Of a DNA stretch of 64,000 nt, positions 15,253-23,992 are shown in pieces. The number at the start of each line of letters is the position of its first letter. The stretch's first letter is position 1. Both the position numbers and the translations under genes were made by a program. This stretch comes from an uncultured Phocaeicola sp. (GTDB taxonomy: Bacteria; Bacteroidota; Bacteroidia; Bacteroidales; Bacteroidaceae). The stretch covers positions 1 through 64,000 of the forward strand of contig CALUJE010000007.1 in the NCBI GenBank assembly GCA_944320885.1, written 5' to 3'. The notes under the pieces are model-generated. The model worked only from the letters and a program-made list of their open reading frames with translations, had not been told where the DNA came from and made no database searches.

Positions 15253-16806
15253 ATGATTCGTAAAATATATACATTATTAATATTAGGAATTTGTTTGGGA
15301 TTCATGGCGTGCAGCGACGATAATGAAGAACTGAACAGTGCTGCATCAGAACCTGTCATTAAATTCCCGATGGAACAGCTGGACGTTGACTTGAATCTGG
15401 TCGACAATCTTCCGGTAGTGGCAGTCATCAAATCAGAGCTTGGTTTGAAGAGTGTAAACATGCAGATTAAGACAAACACAGAAACTATTGATTATAAAAC
15501 GGTAACCGAATTCTTTAACGAGAAGTCATACAGCCTGTCAGAAGAATTGGCTTATGATGCTACATATGAGGCTTTTATTGTGAATGCTGTTGACAAGCTC
15601 AATAGAACGGTTACCGCCACTCTTCCCATTTCGGTGACTGATGTGGTAGAACGTCCTGTGATTGTATTCGATCCGGCTGAGATTATTTATGATGAAATGG
15701 CCGAAAATCCGGTTATGCCGAGAACTACTTTCAAGGTAACTTCAGAGGCCGGATTGAAAAAGGTTGAAATGTTCCTTGTTTCTGCTGACGGACAAAAGCC
15801 TTCAGGTACTGCTACATTGAGCGGTGAGAATGAATATGAGTTTGATGAGATGATACAATATAAGGAAGGCGATAAAGGATTCAAGGTTAAGGCTGAGGAT
15901 GCTTATGGTTATACAACCATTGCTACACTTCCTGTTACTTATAAGACAGTTCCTGTTCCTGTACTTGAACTTAAGAATACCGAACCTATCAATGCAGATT
16001 CAGGAGTAGATACGGAAATACCTATGCATGTTACTTCTGTTCGTGGAGTTAAAGAAATTGTAATCTACCGTATCGAAGACGGACAGGATGTTGAGGCTTT
16101 AAGACTGAAACAGAATGGTGAGAAAGAACTTGATATTGCACCTGAAATCAAATTGACCAACAATACTTCAGCTGTGAAGGTTGTAGTATCAGACGGACGT
16201 GAAGGTAAGGAAGTTTCTGCTACTGTTAAGGCTTATGTTGATATGGTGGTTGCAACGGTTCAAATTGCAAGTCAGGCTATAGCTAATTCCGGAACAGACA
16301 AGTATCCGGGTGCTTTGGGATTGCTTTCATTGCAGGACATGAAGACCTATTCTATTGACTATGCGATAGCAAGTGCGGAAAATGCTTCGAATGTTGACTT
16401 TAAGTTCTATTGTTTTGGAGGTTCTGCAGAGCCGCGTCTGTATGGTATGACCAATACTGAAAAGGATAAGGAATTCCAGGCCGGATCAACAGGAAAACTG
16501 ACAGACATAAAAGTGAAGAATGCTACTGCGTTTGCTATTCTTGATGCCGGAAACTTTAATTATGACGATGCAACTTATAAATATATCAAGGATAATATTT
16601 TGGCAAGTACTGTCTCTTCTACCAAACTGACAGGATTTGATGCAGGTTCAATTATAGCCTTTAGAACCGGAAATACTTCTGTTTCAGGTGGTGGACGTGT
16701 AGGTATCATGAAGGTGATAAGCATTTCTGCTCCGAAGGAGATAGATTCAAGCAATGCTACCAAACGTGTAATGACCCTTGAAATTAAATTTCCCAAAAAG
16801 AAATAA
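15253..16806 (+). CDS. Probable surface glycan-binding lipoprotein with Ig-like repeats
   Basis: A 517-residue lipoprotein (lipobox G-F-M-A-C-S) follows the SusCD-FAS1 genes, the place usually held by a surface glycan-binding protein. It shows three or four tandem modules of about 95 residues, each with a P-V-(I/L)-x-(F/L) start and a repeated G-(L/V)-K-(S/K/E)-V-(N/E/I) turn (for example G-L-K-S-V-N, G-L-K-K-V-E, G-V-K-E-I-V), the look of an Ig-like or cadherin-like fold. The C-terminal 180 residues are different and probably bind the ligand. I do not recognise a named family for that part. It ends before two hairpins and a repeat array. Confidence 0.7.
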   Translation: MIRKIYTLLILGICLGFMACSDDNEELNSAASEPVIKFPMEQLDVDLNLVDNLPVVAVIKSELGLKSVNMQIKTNTETIDYKTVTEFFNEKSYSLSEELAYDATYEAFIVNAVDKLNRTVTATLPISVTDVVERPVIVFDPAEIIYDEMAENPVMPRTTFKVTSEAGLKKVEMFLVSADGQKPSGTATLSGENEYEFDEMIQYKEGDKGFKVKAEDAYGYTTIATLPVTYKTVPVPVLELKNTEPINADSGVDTEIPMHVTSVRGVKEIVIYRIEDGQDVEALRLKQNGEKELDIAPEIKLTNNTSAVKVVVSDGREGKEVSATVKAYVDMVVATVQIASQAIANSGTDKYPGALGLLSLQDMKTYSIDYAIASAENASNVDFKFYCFGGSAEPRLYGMTNTEKDKEFQAGSTGKLTDIKVKNATAFAILDAGNFNYDDATYKYIKDNILASTVSSTKLTGFDAGSIIAFRTGNTSVSGGGRVGIMKVISISAPKEIDSSNATKRVMTLEIKFPKKK

Positions 16807-16839
16807 TTGATAGCATTTTGAAAAAACGGAACTGAATTT

Positions 16840-16877
16840 TCCCGCAAGGCAGTTGTCTTGGTTAAAGCCTTGCGGGA
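16840..16877 (+). terminator. Hairpin after the glycan-binding gene
   Basis: Perfect 11-bp arms tcccgcaaggc (16840-16850) and gccttgcggga (16867-16877) enclose 16 nt, 34 bp after the stop. No T-run follows directly, so it may protect the 3' end of the mRNA rather than terminate. Confidence 0.55.
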
Positions 16878-16990
16878 GATTCTTGGAATAGGTCTTTTTC
16901 TGCTTGTGTCGGCTATGTATGTAAGCCCTGGATGGAAAGAATACTTTGTACTGAAAAAAGGTATGAAAACCGCAGGGGGTTCCCGCTATG

Positions 16991-17079
16991 TTGGCGACCA
17001 AGGCCCAGCGTACTGGGAGTTAAGGCTCAGTCTGCTGGCGACCAAGGCTCAGTACGCTGAGAGTTAAGGCTCAGCAAAC
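16991..17079. repeat. GC-rich 22-bp repeat array, locus 2 of 3
   Basis: Four direct units begin at 16991, 17013, 17035 and 17057, exactly 22 bp apart. Units one and three read tTGGCGACCAAGGC and cTGGCGACCAAGGC; units two and four share a variant, ctgggagttaaggctcag and ctgagagttaaggctcag, so the array has an A-B-A-B pattern. It lies in the 470-bp gap inside the polysaccharide locus, before an intrinsic terminator. Confidence 0.88.
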
Positions 17080-17187
17080 CCAGGAAAGGCTTATTTTTAA
17101 ACAGCAGTAAATGAATGTTTTATAAAACAGGTAAAACGAAAAAATCAAATAACCAAGATGAAAGTTTCAATAGGTAATAGATAGTGA

Positions 17188-17236
17188 CAGAGAATGCATA
17201 TCGGTGAATAGCCGATATGTGATTCTCTGTTTTTAT
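17188..17236 (+). terminator. Intrinsic terminator inside the polysaccharide locus
   Basis: Arms cagagaatgcatatcgg (17188-17204) and ccgatatgtgattctctg (17212-17229) form a long stem with one small internal mismatch and a 7-nt loop, followed by tttttat. It separates the transport/binding genes from the enzyme genes. The enzymes therefore either have their own promoter in the following 38 bp, which I cannot recognise, or depend on partial read-through. Confidence 0.8.
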
Positions 17237-17274
17237 TTAGAACAGATACTGTGACTCCTTATTTATTGTATGAG

Positions 17275-18801
17275 ATGAAAAAAGAGATATATAAATATGC
17301 GGCGATTGCAAGTTTGCTTGTTTGTACGGCTTGCAGTGATTCAGACAATGGAGGCATTCCTACACCTCCTGATGACGGACAACGTCCCACTCAGGAATAT
17401 GCATATACTGAAGTGGAATACAGGGAATGGAAGTCTGGAGGTTTTCGGGCATGGAGCACTGTCGATTCCAAACAGACCATTACGATAGACAACATGAACT
17501 GGTATTCTCCGACGTATGATTATTCGCGTACGGCATGGGGAGGACGTATGGGCATAAACTGTTCGGAGATTGTCGGCACGGAAGGTTTCTTCAGAGTTGC
17601 ACGCTGCAACGGACGTTCATATCTGCTCGACCCTGACAACGGAGCGGTGATTTTGCATGGAATCCAGCATGTGCGTCCCGGTGAGTCAGATCCTCACAGG
17701 AAAGCTTTCTCAGCGCTTTACGGAACTGAAGAAAACTGGAGCAAGAAAACCGGTGAACTGATTGCCGACAATCATTTCAATTATATCTCATACGGTTCAA
17801 ATAGGATAGAGGCATTCCCCTCTTCAATGCGTGAAAACCTGCTGTCTCCGAAAACGCAAAAAGTGGCTTATGCCGAGAATCTGTATCTGTTGCGTACTTT
17901 CATGTGGGATATGAAGGCCAATCTTGGTTATACGTTCGAAGATGACAAGTATAATCGTCTGGTATTGCTTTTTGAACCTACTTTTGCCGATTATATAGAT
18001 AAGCTTGCCCGTGAGAAATGTGCCCTGTTTGCAGGCGACAAACATTTCATCGGTTATTACCTCGACAATGAGCTGCCCTTTGCCAGTTATGAGAATTCCA
18101 TTCCTCGTTTGGGCATTGACCTGAAACATTTTCTGAGCTTGCCCGACCGGTATAAATCAGCCCGTGCATATGCCGAGAAATTTATGGCCGACAATCATAT
18201 CACCGTTTCGCAGATAACCGCCGAGCATCAGGAAAAGTTCCGTTCGGCAGTGGCCGATTATTACTATAAGCTTACCAGCGAAACTGTTCGGCGTTATGAT
18301 GCGCAGCATCTTATTCTGGGTACCCGTCTGCACGACTGGAGTAAATATAATAAGGTAGTGGTAGAAGCTTGTGCACGTTACTGTGATGTGGTATCTCTTA
18401 ATTATTATGCCCGCTGGCAACCCGAGCCCGAGTTTATGGCCAACTTGTCGGCATGGTGTGGAAACAAGCCTTTCCTTGTTTCGGAATTTTATACCAAGGC
18501 CGACGATGCAACCTATAACGGACAGAAGTATGATAATACCGAAGGTGGAGGATGGTTGGTGCGTACGCAGAAGAATCGCGGTGAGTTTTATCAGAATTTC
18601 TGTATTCGTCTTTTACAGCAGAAGAATTGTGTAGGATGGGTACACTTTGAGTATAACGACGGATACTCTTCTGATGGGAAAGCTACTAACAAAGGTATTG
18701 TATCTTTGGAATATGGACCCTATGAAGATTACCTGAAATATGTGAAACAGTTGAATCTGGATGTTTATTCACTGATAGACTATTATGACAACAAACAGTA
18801 A
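17275..18801 (+). CDS. Clan-A glycoside hydrolase lipoprotein (agarase/GH50-like)
   Basis: This 508-residue lipoprotein (lipobox L-V-C-T-A-C-S) is a likely retaining glycosidase with a TIM barrel. The segment G-Y-Y-L-D-N-E-L places the probable acid/base at E266, and P-F-L-V-S-E-F-Y-T the nucleophile at E404. R-S-Y-L-L-D-P-D-N-G-A-V-I-L-H-G-I near residue 120 resembles the barrel start of agarase-like families (GH50, GH86). The exact family and substrate cannot be fixed by eye; beta-galactan-type substrates are a guess. I chose the ATG at 17275 over a GTG 24 bp earlier because the signal peptide begins there. Confidence 0.72.
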   Translation: MKKEIYKYAAIASLLVCTACSDSDNGGIPTPPDDGQRPTQEYAYTEVEYREWKSGGFRAWSTVDSKQTITIDNMNWYSPTYDYSRTAWGGRMGINCSEIVGTEGFFRVARCNGRSYLLDPDNGAVILHGIQHVRPGESDPHRKAFSALYGTEENWSKKTGELIADNHFNYISYGSNRIEAFPSSMRENLLSPKTQKVAYAENLYLLRTFMWDMKANLGYTFEDDKYNRLVLLFEPTFADYIDKLAREKCALFAGDKHFIGYYLDNELPFASYENSIPRLGIDLKHFLSLPDRYKSARAYAEKFMADNHITVSQITAEHQEKFRSAVADYYYKLTSETVRRYDAQHLILGTRLHDWSKYNKVVVEACARYCDVVSLNYYARWQPEPEFMANLSAWCGNKPFLVSEFYTKADDATYNGQKYDNTEGGGWLVRTQKNRGEFYQNFCIRLLQQKNCVGWVHFEYNDGYSSDGKATNKGIVSLEYGPYEDYLKYVKQLNLDVYSLIDYYDNKQ

Positions 18802-18827
18802 TTTATAACCCTAAAAAATAGAAATGA

Positions 18828-19823
18828 ATGAAATACCGTATTTTTTATACACTGATATTAAGCGTTGGAGCCATGTTGGCTTCATGTTCAGATGATGACA
18901 ATACAGTTCCCCAGCCGGAACAACCATTTGTGATGCCCGACAAGGCTTATGTACTGGCAGAACAGAGCCGACGTGCAATTGTGATAATGGATGCAGAGAC
19001 CAACCGTAATGTATGGAGCTGGGACCCTTATACCGCAGGTATTCCTTATAGTAATGTAGAGCTGTTCAAGAATCCGAGTGAGGTGAAACCTGTATTCAAC
19101 AAGCGCTATATTCTGATGACGGCTTCAGGAGGTGCGGTAGCTCTTATCCGTATTGCCGACCATAAGCTGATGTTTTATGGAAATGCCGGACAGAATCCCC
19201 ACTCTGCCGAAATTCTTCCCGACGGAAACATCGTTACGGCATCTTCTACCGACCATTTGATTTCTACTTTTGTTACCGATACGGTAAAAGTGTTTTGTAC
19301 AGCCAATAAAACATTGAAATTGGGTGATGCACATAATGTGGTATGGGACAGAAAACGTGAACTCATGTATGCCACTGCTTCAGTCAAGAACAGCAGTAAC
19401 GAAAACTGTATCGGACTTTTCTCTTTCAAGTATAACAATGACCGCAACAATCCGCAACTTACCAATATGACCCGCATCTATACAATGGAAGATGACAGAG
19501 GTGCACATGATTTGTTCCCTGTTTTTGGAGAGGATGACAAGTTGTGGCTTACTACAGCCAACAATATCTGGAAATATGATGTGGCTGGAAATACATTCAC
19601 CAAGACCTATGATTTAGGTAATATAAAGAGCATTAGCAATTCAACTGAAGGTGTTATTCTGCTGAGCCCAACTGAAGAGTGGTGGGCCGAAGGTCTTATC
19701 AACGACAGAGGCGAAACGCTGTTCACTTTAAAGGGTGCCAAACTCTATAAAGGACGTTGGGTGGTAGATAATACCTTCAGTTATCCTGAAACACATAACT
19801 TTGTATTAGGAAATAATGAATAA
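18828..19823 (+). CDS. Lipoprotein with beta-propeller-like repeats (DUF6528-like)
   Basis: A 331-residue lipoprotein (lipobox M-L-A-S-C-S, then D-D-D-N). The body shows repeated short strands with W or Y and D-G turns, such as R-A-I-V-I-M-D-A-E-T-N-R-N-V-W-S-W-D, G-G-A-V-A-L-I-R-I-A-D, H-S-A-E-I-L-P-D-G-N-I-V-T-A and L-W-L-T-T-A-N-N-I-W-K-Y-D. This pattern suits a beta-propeller, probably five or six blades. Proteins of this kind accompany glycan loci in Bacteroidota. Whether it binds or cleaves sugar is not visible; no catalytic motif stands out. Its stop overlaps the first possible start of the next gene. Confidence 0.62.
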   Translation: MKYRIFYTLILSVGAMLASCSDDDNTVPQPEQPFVMPDKAYVLAEQSRRAIVIMDAETNRNVWSWDPYTAGIPYSNVELFKNPSEVKPVFNKRYILMTASGGAVALIRIADHKLMFYGNAGQNPHSAEILPDGNIVTASSTDHLISTFVTDTVKVFCTANKTLKLGDAHNVVWDRKRELMYATASVKNSSNENCIGLFSFKYNNDRNNPQLTNMTRIYTMEDDRGAHDLFPVFGEDDKLWLTTANNIWKYDVAGNTFTKTYDLGNIKSISNSTEGVILLSPTEEWWAEGLINDRGETLFTLKGAKLYKGRWVVDNTFSYPETHNFVLGNNE

Positions 19824-19833
19824 TGCTGAATTT

Positions 19834-21627
19834 ATGAGAAAACTGTTTTGGATAATTGCATGCTGTTTCTCTCTGGCAGTGAGTGCCCAGAACGGGAAAA
19901 AGGTGTACGCCGATTTTCACGGCGTGCGCTATACCCGTCAGTTCGACGGCAAGCTGGGTCGATGGGAGATGTATGCCAATACGGAAAAATCGGCAACCGG
20001 CCGGAAAACATTGTGTTATAATGCCGACCTGATTGATGCTGACGGGAAAAATCAAATTGCGACTGTGGCATATCCCGTAGTAGGTATGCAGTCGAATCTC
20101 GATTCTGACTACATAGAGTATCAGATATTGTCGGCAAAGACAGCAAAGATTGACGGATTTTTCATTGAGTGGGGATTCAAGCCACATGAAAATGATGTGC
20201 TGTTGCGTGCCATGCAGAAAGTAGCAGCCAAATATGATTTTGAGATTGGAGTCAACTGGTGTGACGGATGGTTGTATTATGACTGGATTACCAAGATATA
20301 TCCGGAAATAAACTCACGTGAGACCAAGACGGAATATATGACCAAGTGCTATCAGTACCTGGTAGACAGCGTGTTTACGGGTCCTACGGCTCCCATAGTA
20401 AAAGGTTATCCGGTGTTTTATCATTTCGGTCCGGGGGCTACAGTAGAGGAATTCTCGAAAGTTCTTTCGGGAGTGGTACTGCCTCAAGGCATGAAACAGC
20501 CGGTAGGGCTGCGTCGCTGGGCCGACTGGGGAACATTGGAGAACAACAGATACATTCCTGTAAGACAAAGTGCCGATATGGATGCATGGAAAAAGTTGGG
20601 AGAAATTCCTACTGCCTGGCTTCCGGCACGTGTGCGCCCCATGGACAAGGAGCATGCTCAGTGGGATAATTATGCCACGCAAGAGGATATCATTGAGTTT
20701 ATGAAGCCTTTCCGTGATTCCATATGGCACAGAAACGATGCGCGCTTTGTCATAAAGTCGGGTTTTGCCATGCCCGGAATGGATAATCGCGGATGTGCCG
20801 GATGGGGACGCGGACATTTCTTTTACATGCCCCGTAACAACGGTGAAACCTACAAGAGTATGTGGGAGTTCTGTATGGCCGACAAGGATAGCCTCGATAT
20901 GATGTTTATTGCTTCGTGGAGTGACTATACCGAAGGTCATGAGATAGAACCTACATTGGAAAACGGTGACAGAGAATTGCGTACCACTTTGCATTATGCT
21001 GCAGAGTTCAAGGGCGAACAGGCTGATGAACGAGGACTGGGACTGCCGCTTACCTTGTTCCGCTTGCGTAAGGAGGCTGCATTCCTGGAAGCTTGCCGCA
21101 TGGATGTCAGTGTGCTGAAAGAGTCGCTCGACAAGGCTGCCATGCTGATCAGTCAGGGACGTTATCCGGTGGCATACGGTCTGCTTTCAAAATTGGCCGG
21201 TGATGTGGCTTCTGCCAAAAGCGTATTGAATACCAGAATGATGCGTCTGCGTGCGTCAGACCTTGAAATAAAGGGAAAGAACAAAGGCGCTGAGTATAAT
21301 CCGGAAGAAACGGTAACCATCAAGTTGCCCAAACAGCTGGTTTCAGACCTGCAGATGAACAATCATGAAGGCTATATCTATTTTGAATACCTTGACAAAG
21401 GAAAAGAAACACTTTTTGTCCGTTCGGCAACCAAGCGTGAACCCAAGAATCTGTTTAATACGGTAGCACGTATCCGTACAGACAATACCGGAGAATGGAA
21501 ACAGGCAAAAATCAGACTGTATAAGGAAAATATTTCCTATATGCTGAATTCGCCAACTTTTTATTTGAAAGGTAACGTCATTATACGTAACTTGTCGTTG
21601 GGATATAATATTTATACAGTGAAGTAA
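19834..21627 (+). CDS. GH99/GH71-like glycoside hydrolase
   Basis: The secreted protein of 597 residues has a signal peptide (M-R-K-L-F-W-I-I-A-C-C-F-S-L-A-V-S-A-Q). The barrel core resembles the GH71/GH99-like group: I-D-G-F-F-I-E-W-G-F near residue 110, Y-P-V-F-Y-H-F-G, and the terminal I-A-S-W-S-D-Y-T-E-G-H-E-I-E-P motif that corresponds to the catalytic SWxxxxEGxxIEP of GH99 enzymes. A beta-sandwich-like tail of about 120 residues follows. GH99 members cut inside alpha-mannans, but related groups are uncharacterised, so the substrate is open. The ATG at 19834 is preferred over 19816 because it begins the signal peptide and avoids an overlap. Confidence 0.75.
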   Translation: MRKLFWIIACCFSLAVSAQNGKKVYADFHGVRYTRQFDGKLGRWEMYANTEKSATGRKTLCYNADLIDADGKNQIATVAYPVVGMQSNLDSDYIEYQILSAKTAKIDGFFIEWGFKPHENDVLLRAMQKVAAKYDFEIGVNWCDGWLYYDWITKIYPEINSRETKTEYMTKCYQYLVDSVFTGPTAPIVKGYPVFYHFGPGATVEEFSKVLSGVVLPQGMKQPVGLRRWADWGTLENNRYIPVRQSADMDAWKKLGEIPTAWLPARVRPMDKEHAQWDNYATQEDIIEFMKPFRDSIWHRNDARFVIKSGFAMPGMDNRGCAGWGRGHFFYMPRNNGETYKSMWEFCMADKDSLDMMFIASWSDYTEGHEIEPTLENGDRELRTTLHYAAEFKGEQADERGLGLPLTLFRLRKEAAFLEACRMDVSVLKESLDKAAMLISQGRYPVAYGLLSKLAGDVASAKSVLNTRMMRLRASDLEIKGKNKGAEYNPEETVTIKLPKQLVSDLQMNNHEGYIYFEYLDKGKETLFVRSATKREPKNLFNTVARIRTDNTGEWKQAKIRLYKENISYMLNSPTFYLKGNVIIRNLSLGYNIYTVK

Positions 21628-23976
21628 ATGAAAGCTTTTTATCTGAGTTTATTAGCATTGTTGGTTGCGGCCTGTTCATCCGGAGTGAAGACCGACAAGG
21701 GAAGTTATGTATTTTCTGCCGACAGCATCACTTACAAGGTAGAATTCTTTTCGCCCCGTTGTGTGCATATACAGTCTCTTCCGCAAGGCGACACCTTGCA
21801 GACGGTAAGACTGGTTGTAGATGCCGACAAACAGCGCTATGAGAAGAGCTCATACAAGGAAAGCGGTGATGCGTTTGTCTTTGCTACCGATGAACTGACC
21901 GTTACTTTTCAGCGAGAAACCGGAGCCTTTCAGTTTACTGAAACGGCATCGGGCCGTGTTCTGCTCAAGGAGAAAGAAAACGGTGCCCGTACTTTCCGTC
22001 GGGCGGTACATGGCGATGAGGCTTGTCTGGAAGTAACACAGCATTTCGTTCCTTCTGCCGATGAGGCTTTATACGGTCTTGGCCAGTATCAGAACGGAGT
22101 GATGAATTATCGCGGTGATTCTGTCAGCCTGTTACAGGCCAACATGGATGTAGTCAATCCGTTCCTTATATCTACCGCCGGATACGGAATCCTTTGGGAT
22201 AACTATTCGGCTACGCGTTTCAAGGATTCGTCCGAAGGTTTTTCCTTTGCTTCCGAAGTGGCCGATGCGTCAGATTATTATTTCATGGCCGGCAAAGATA
22301 TGGACAGTGTCATGGCCGAATACCGCTCACTCACCGGAGACGTGCCGATGTTTGGAAAGTGGGTGTTTGGTTTTTGGCAGTCGAAAGAGCGTTACAAGTC
22401 ATTTGCCGAACTGGAGGGTGTAGTGAAGGAATACCGCAAGCGTGGAATTCCTCTCGACAATATTGTGCAGGATTGGGAATACTGGGGCGAGAAGCCTTAT
22501 TGGAACCGTTTGGCTTTTGACTCGAAGAATTTTGATAAGCCTGAAGAAGTCATTGCCCGTCTGCATGATGAAATGAATGTGCATTTTATGCTGTCGGTAT
22601 GGCCGGGATTTGGCCCGAAGACCGAGGTATATCATGAGCTGGACTCGATAGGAGCCCTGTTTGATGAGAAAACCTGGGCAGGTTACAAGATATTCGATGC
22701 CTATAATCCTGTAGCCCGTGATATTGTATGGTGTTACATGAAAGAAGGATTGTATGACAAGGGAGTCGATGCCTGGTGGGCCGATGCCACAGAGCCTTCT
22801 TTCCGTGACGGATTCACCCAGGAGAAACAGACCGAGCGTACCAAGTCGGCAGGCAAGACTCATCTAGGAAGTTTTCACCGCTATCTGAATACTTATTCGC
22901 TGGTTATGTTGAAAGACTGGTATACCCGTTTGCGTAATGAAAGTGCAGACAAGCGTGTATTCATATTCACCCGTTCGGCGTTTGCATCCCAGCAGCGTTA
23001 TGGCACAGCCATCTGGTCGGGCGATGTGTCGGCTTCATGGCAGAACATGCATAAACAGCTTACTGCCGGATTGAATCTGTCCATGTCGGGCATACCTTAC
23101 TGGACTTCAGATACCGGAGGCTTTTTTGTTACGGAACGTGATGCGCAGTACCCTGACGGATTGAAGAGTGACGAGTACAAGGAGCTCTATTCCCGCTGGT
23201 TCCAGTTTGGTGCCTTTACCCCCATATTCAGGGCACATGGAACCAATGTACCCCGTGAAATCTGGCAGTTTGGTCAGCCGGGTACACCGTATTATGACAA
23301 TCAGCTGAAGTATATCAGCTTGCGCTATCGTCTGTTGCCTTATATTTATTCGCTTTCATACAAGGTGGCAACCGAGGGATATACCATGATGCGCGGTCTG
23401 GCGATGGATTTTGCATCCGACCGTCGTACGTATGATATAGACAATGCCTATATGTTCGGTCCTTCATTGCTCGTACGTCCGGTATTCAGCCCGATGAAAG
23501 AGGAGACCGAAGTAGTGACATATTTGCCCGAACACGAAGGAAAAATGTGGTTTGATTTCTGGACGGGTGAAGCAATCAAGGCTGGTACCAAACATACACA
23601 GCCCAGTCGTCTGGATGTGCTTCCGCTTTATGTAAAGGGCGGTTCAATCATTCCGCTGGCACAGGTCAAACAGTATGCCATGGAACGTCCTGACGATGAA
23701 CTTGAACTTCGTGTCTATGCCGGAACGGATGCTTCTTTCCTGTGGTATGATGATGAAGGTGATTCATACCGTTATGAAAAGAACATCTGTTCAAAGGTGA
23801 TGATAAAGTGGAATGAAGCTGAACAGAAACTTGTCATTGGCAAGTGCGACGGCACTTATCCGGGCATGCCTGTAAATGTGAATGTCACGGTAAGACTCTA
23901 TCGTCCGCATATTGCCGGACCTATCGTTAAGAAATGTGTTTATACAGGCGTAGAAACAGAATTGAATTTCAAATAA
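21628..23976 (+). CDS. GH31 family alpha-glycosidase lipoprotein
   Basis: This 782-residue lipoprotein (lipobox L-V-A-A-C-S-S) is a retaining alpha-glycosidase of GH31, a family of alpha-xylosidases, alpha-glucosidases and some alpha-galactosidases. The nucleophile is D386 in D-A-W-W-A-D-A-T-E-P-S and the acid/base D466 in W-S-G-D-V-S-A-S-W. The WWADATEP form and the upstream Q-D-W-E-Y-W-G-E are closest to alpha-xylosidase-type members, though specificity cannot be settled this way. An N-terminal beta-sandwich and C-terminal sandwich domains are present, giving normal length. The start codon directly abuts the stop of the previous gene, so the two are translated from one message. Confidence 0.9.
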   Translation: MKAFYLSLLALLVAACSSGVKTDKGSYVFSADSITYKVEFFSPRCVHIQSLPQGDTLQTVRLVVDADKQRYEKSSYKESGDAFVFATDELTVTFQRETGAFQFTETASGRVLLKEKENGARTFRRAVHGDEACLEVTQHFVPSADEALYGLGQYQNGVMNYRGDSVSLLQANMDVVNPFLISTAGYGILWDNYSATRFKDSSEGFSFASEVADASDYYFMAGKDMDSVMAEYRSLTGDVPMFGKWVFGFWQSKERYKSFAELEGVVKEYRKRGIPLDNIVQDWEYWGEKPYWNRLAFDSKNFDKPEEVIARLHDEMNVHFMLSVWPGFGPKTEVYHELDSIGALFDEKTWAGYKIFDAYNPVARDIVWCYMKEGLYDKGVDAWWADATEPSFRDGFTQEKQTERTKSAGKTHLGSFHRYLNTYSLVMLKDWYTRLRNESADKRVFIFTRSAFASQQRYGTAIWSGDVSASWQNMHKQLTAGLNLSMSGIPYWTSDTGGFFVTERDAQYPDGLKSDEYKELYSRWFQFGAFTPIFRAHGTNVPREIWQFGQPGTPYYDNQLKYISLRYRLLPYIYSLSYKVATEGYTMMRGLAMDFASDRRTYDIDNAYMFGPSLLVRPVFSPMKEETEVVTYLPEHEGKMWFDFWTGEAIKAGTKHTQPSRLDVLPLYVKGGSIIPLAQVKQYAMERPDDELELRVYAGTDASFLWYDDEGDSYRYEKNICSKVMIKWNEAEQKLVIGKCDGTYPGMPVNVNVTVRLYRPHIAGPIVKKCVYTGVETELNFK

Positions 23977-23992
23977 AAAACGTTTATTACCT

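Noticed and set aside
16991..17079. Repeat arrays as a CRISPR
   Set aside because: Units follow each other without unique spacers, are degenerate and only 22 bp long, and no cas genes are near.
20314..20994. 226-residue open frame opposite the GH99-like gene
   Set aside because: Shadow frame; the plus strand encodes a signal peptide and conserved GH motifs.
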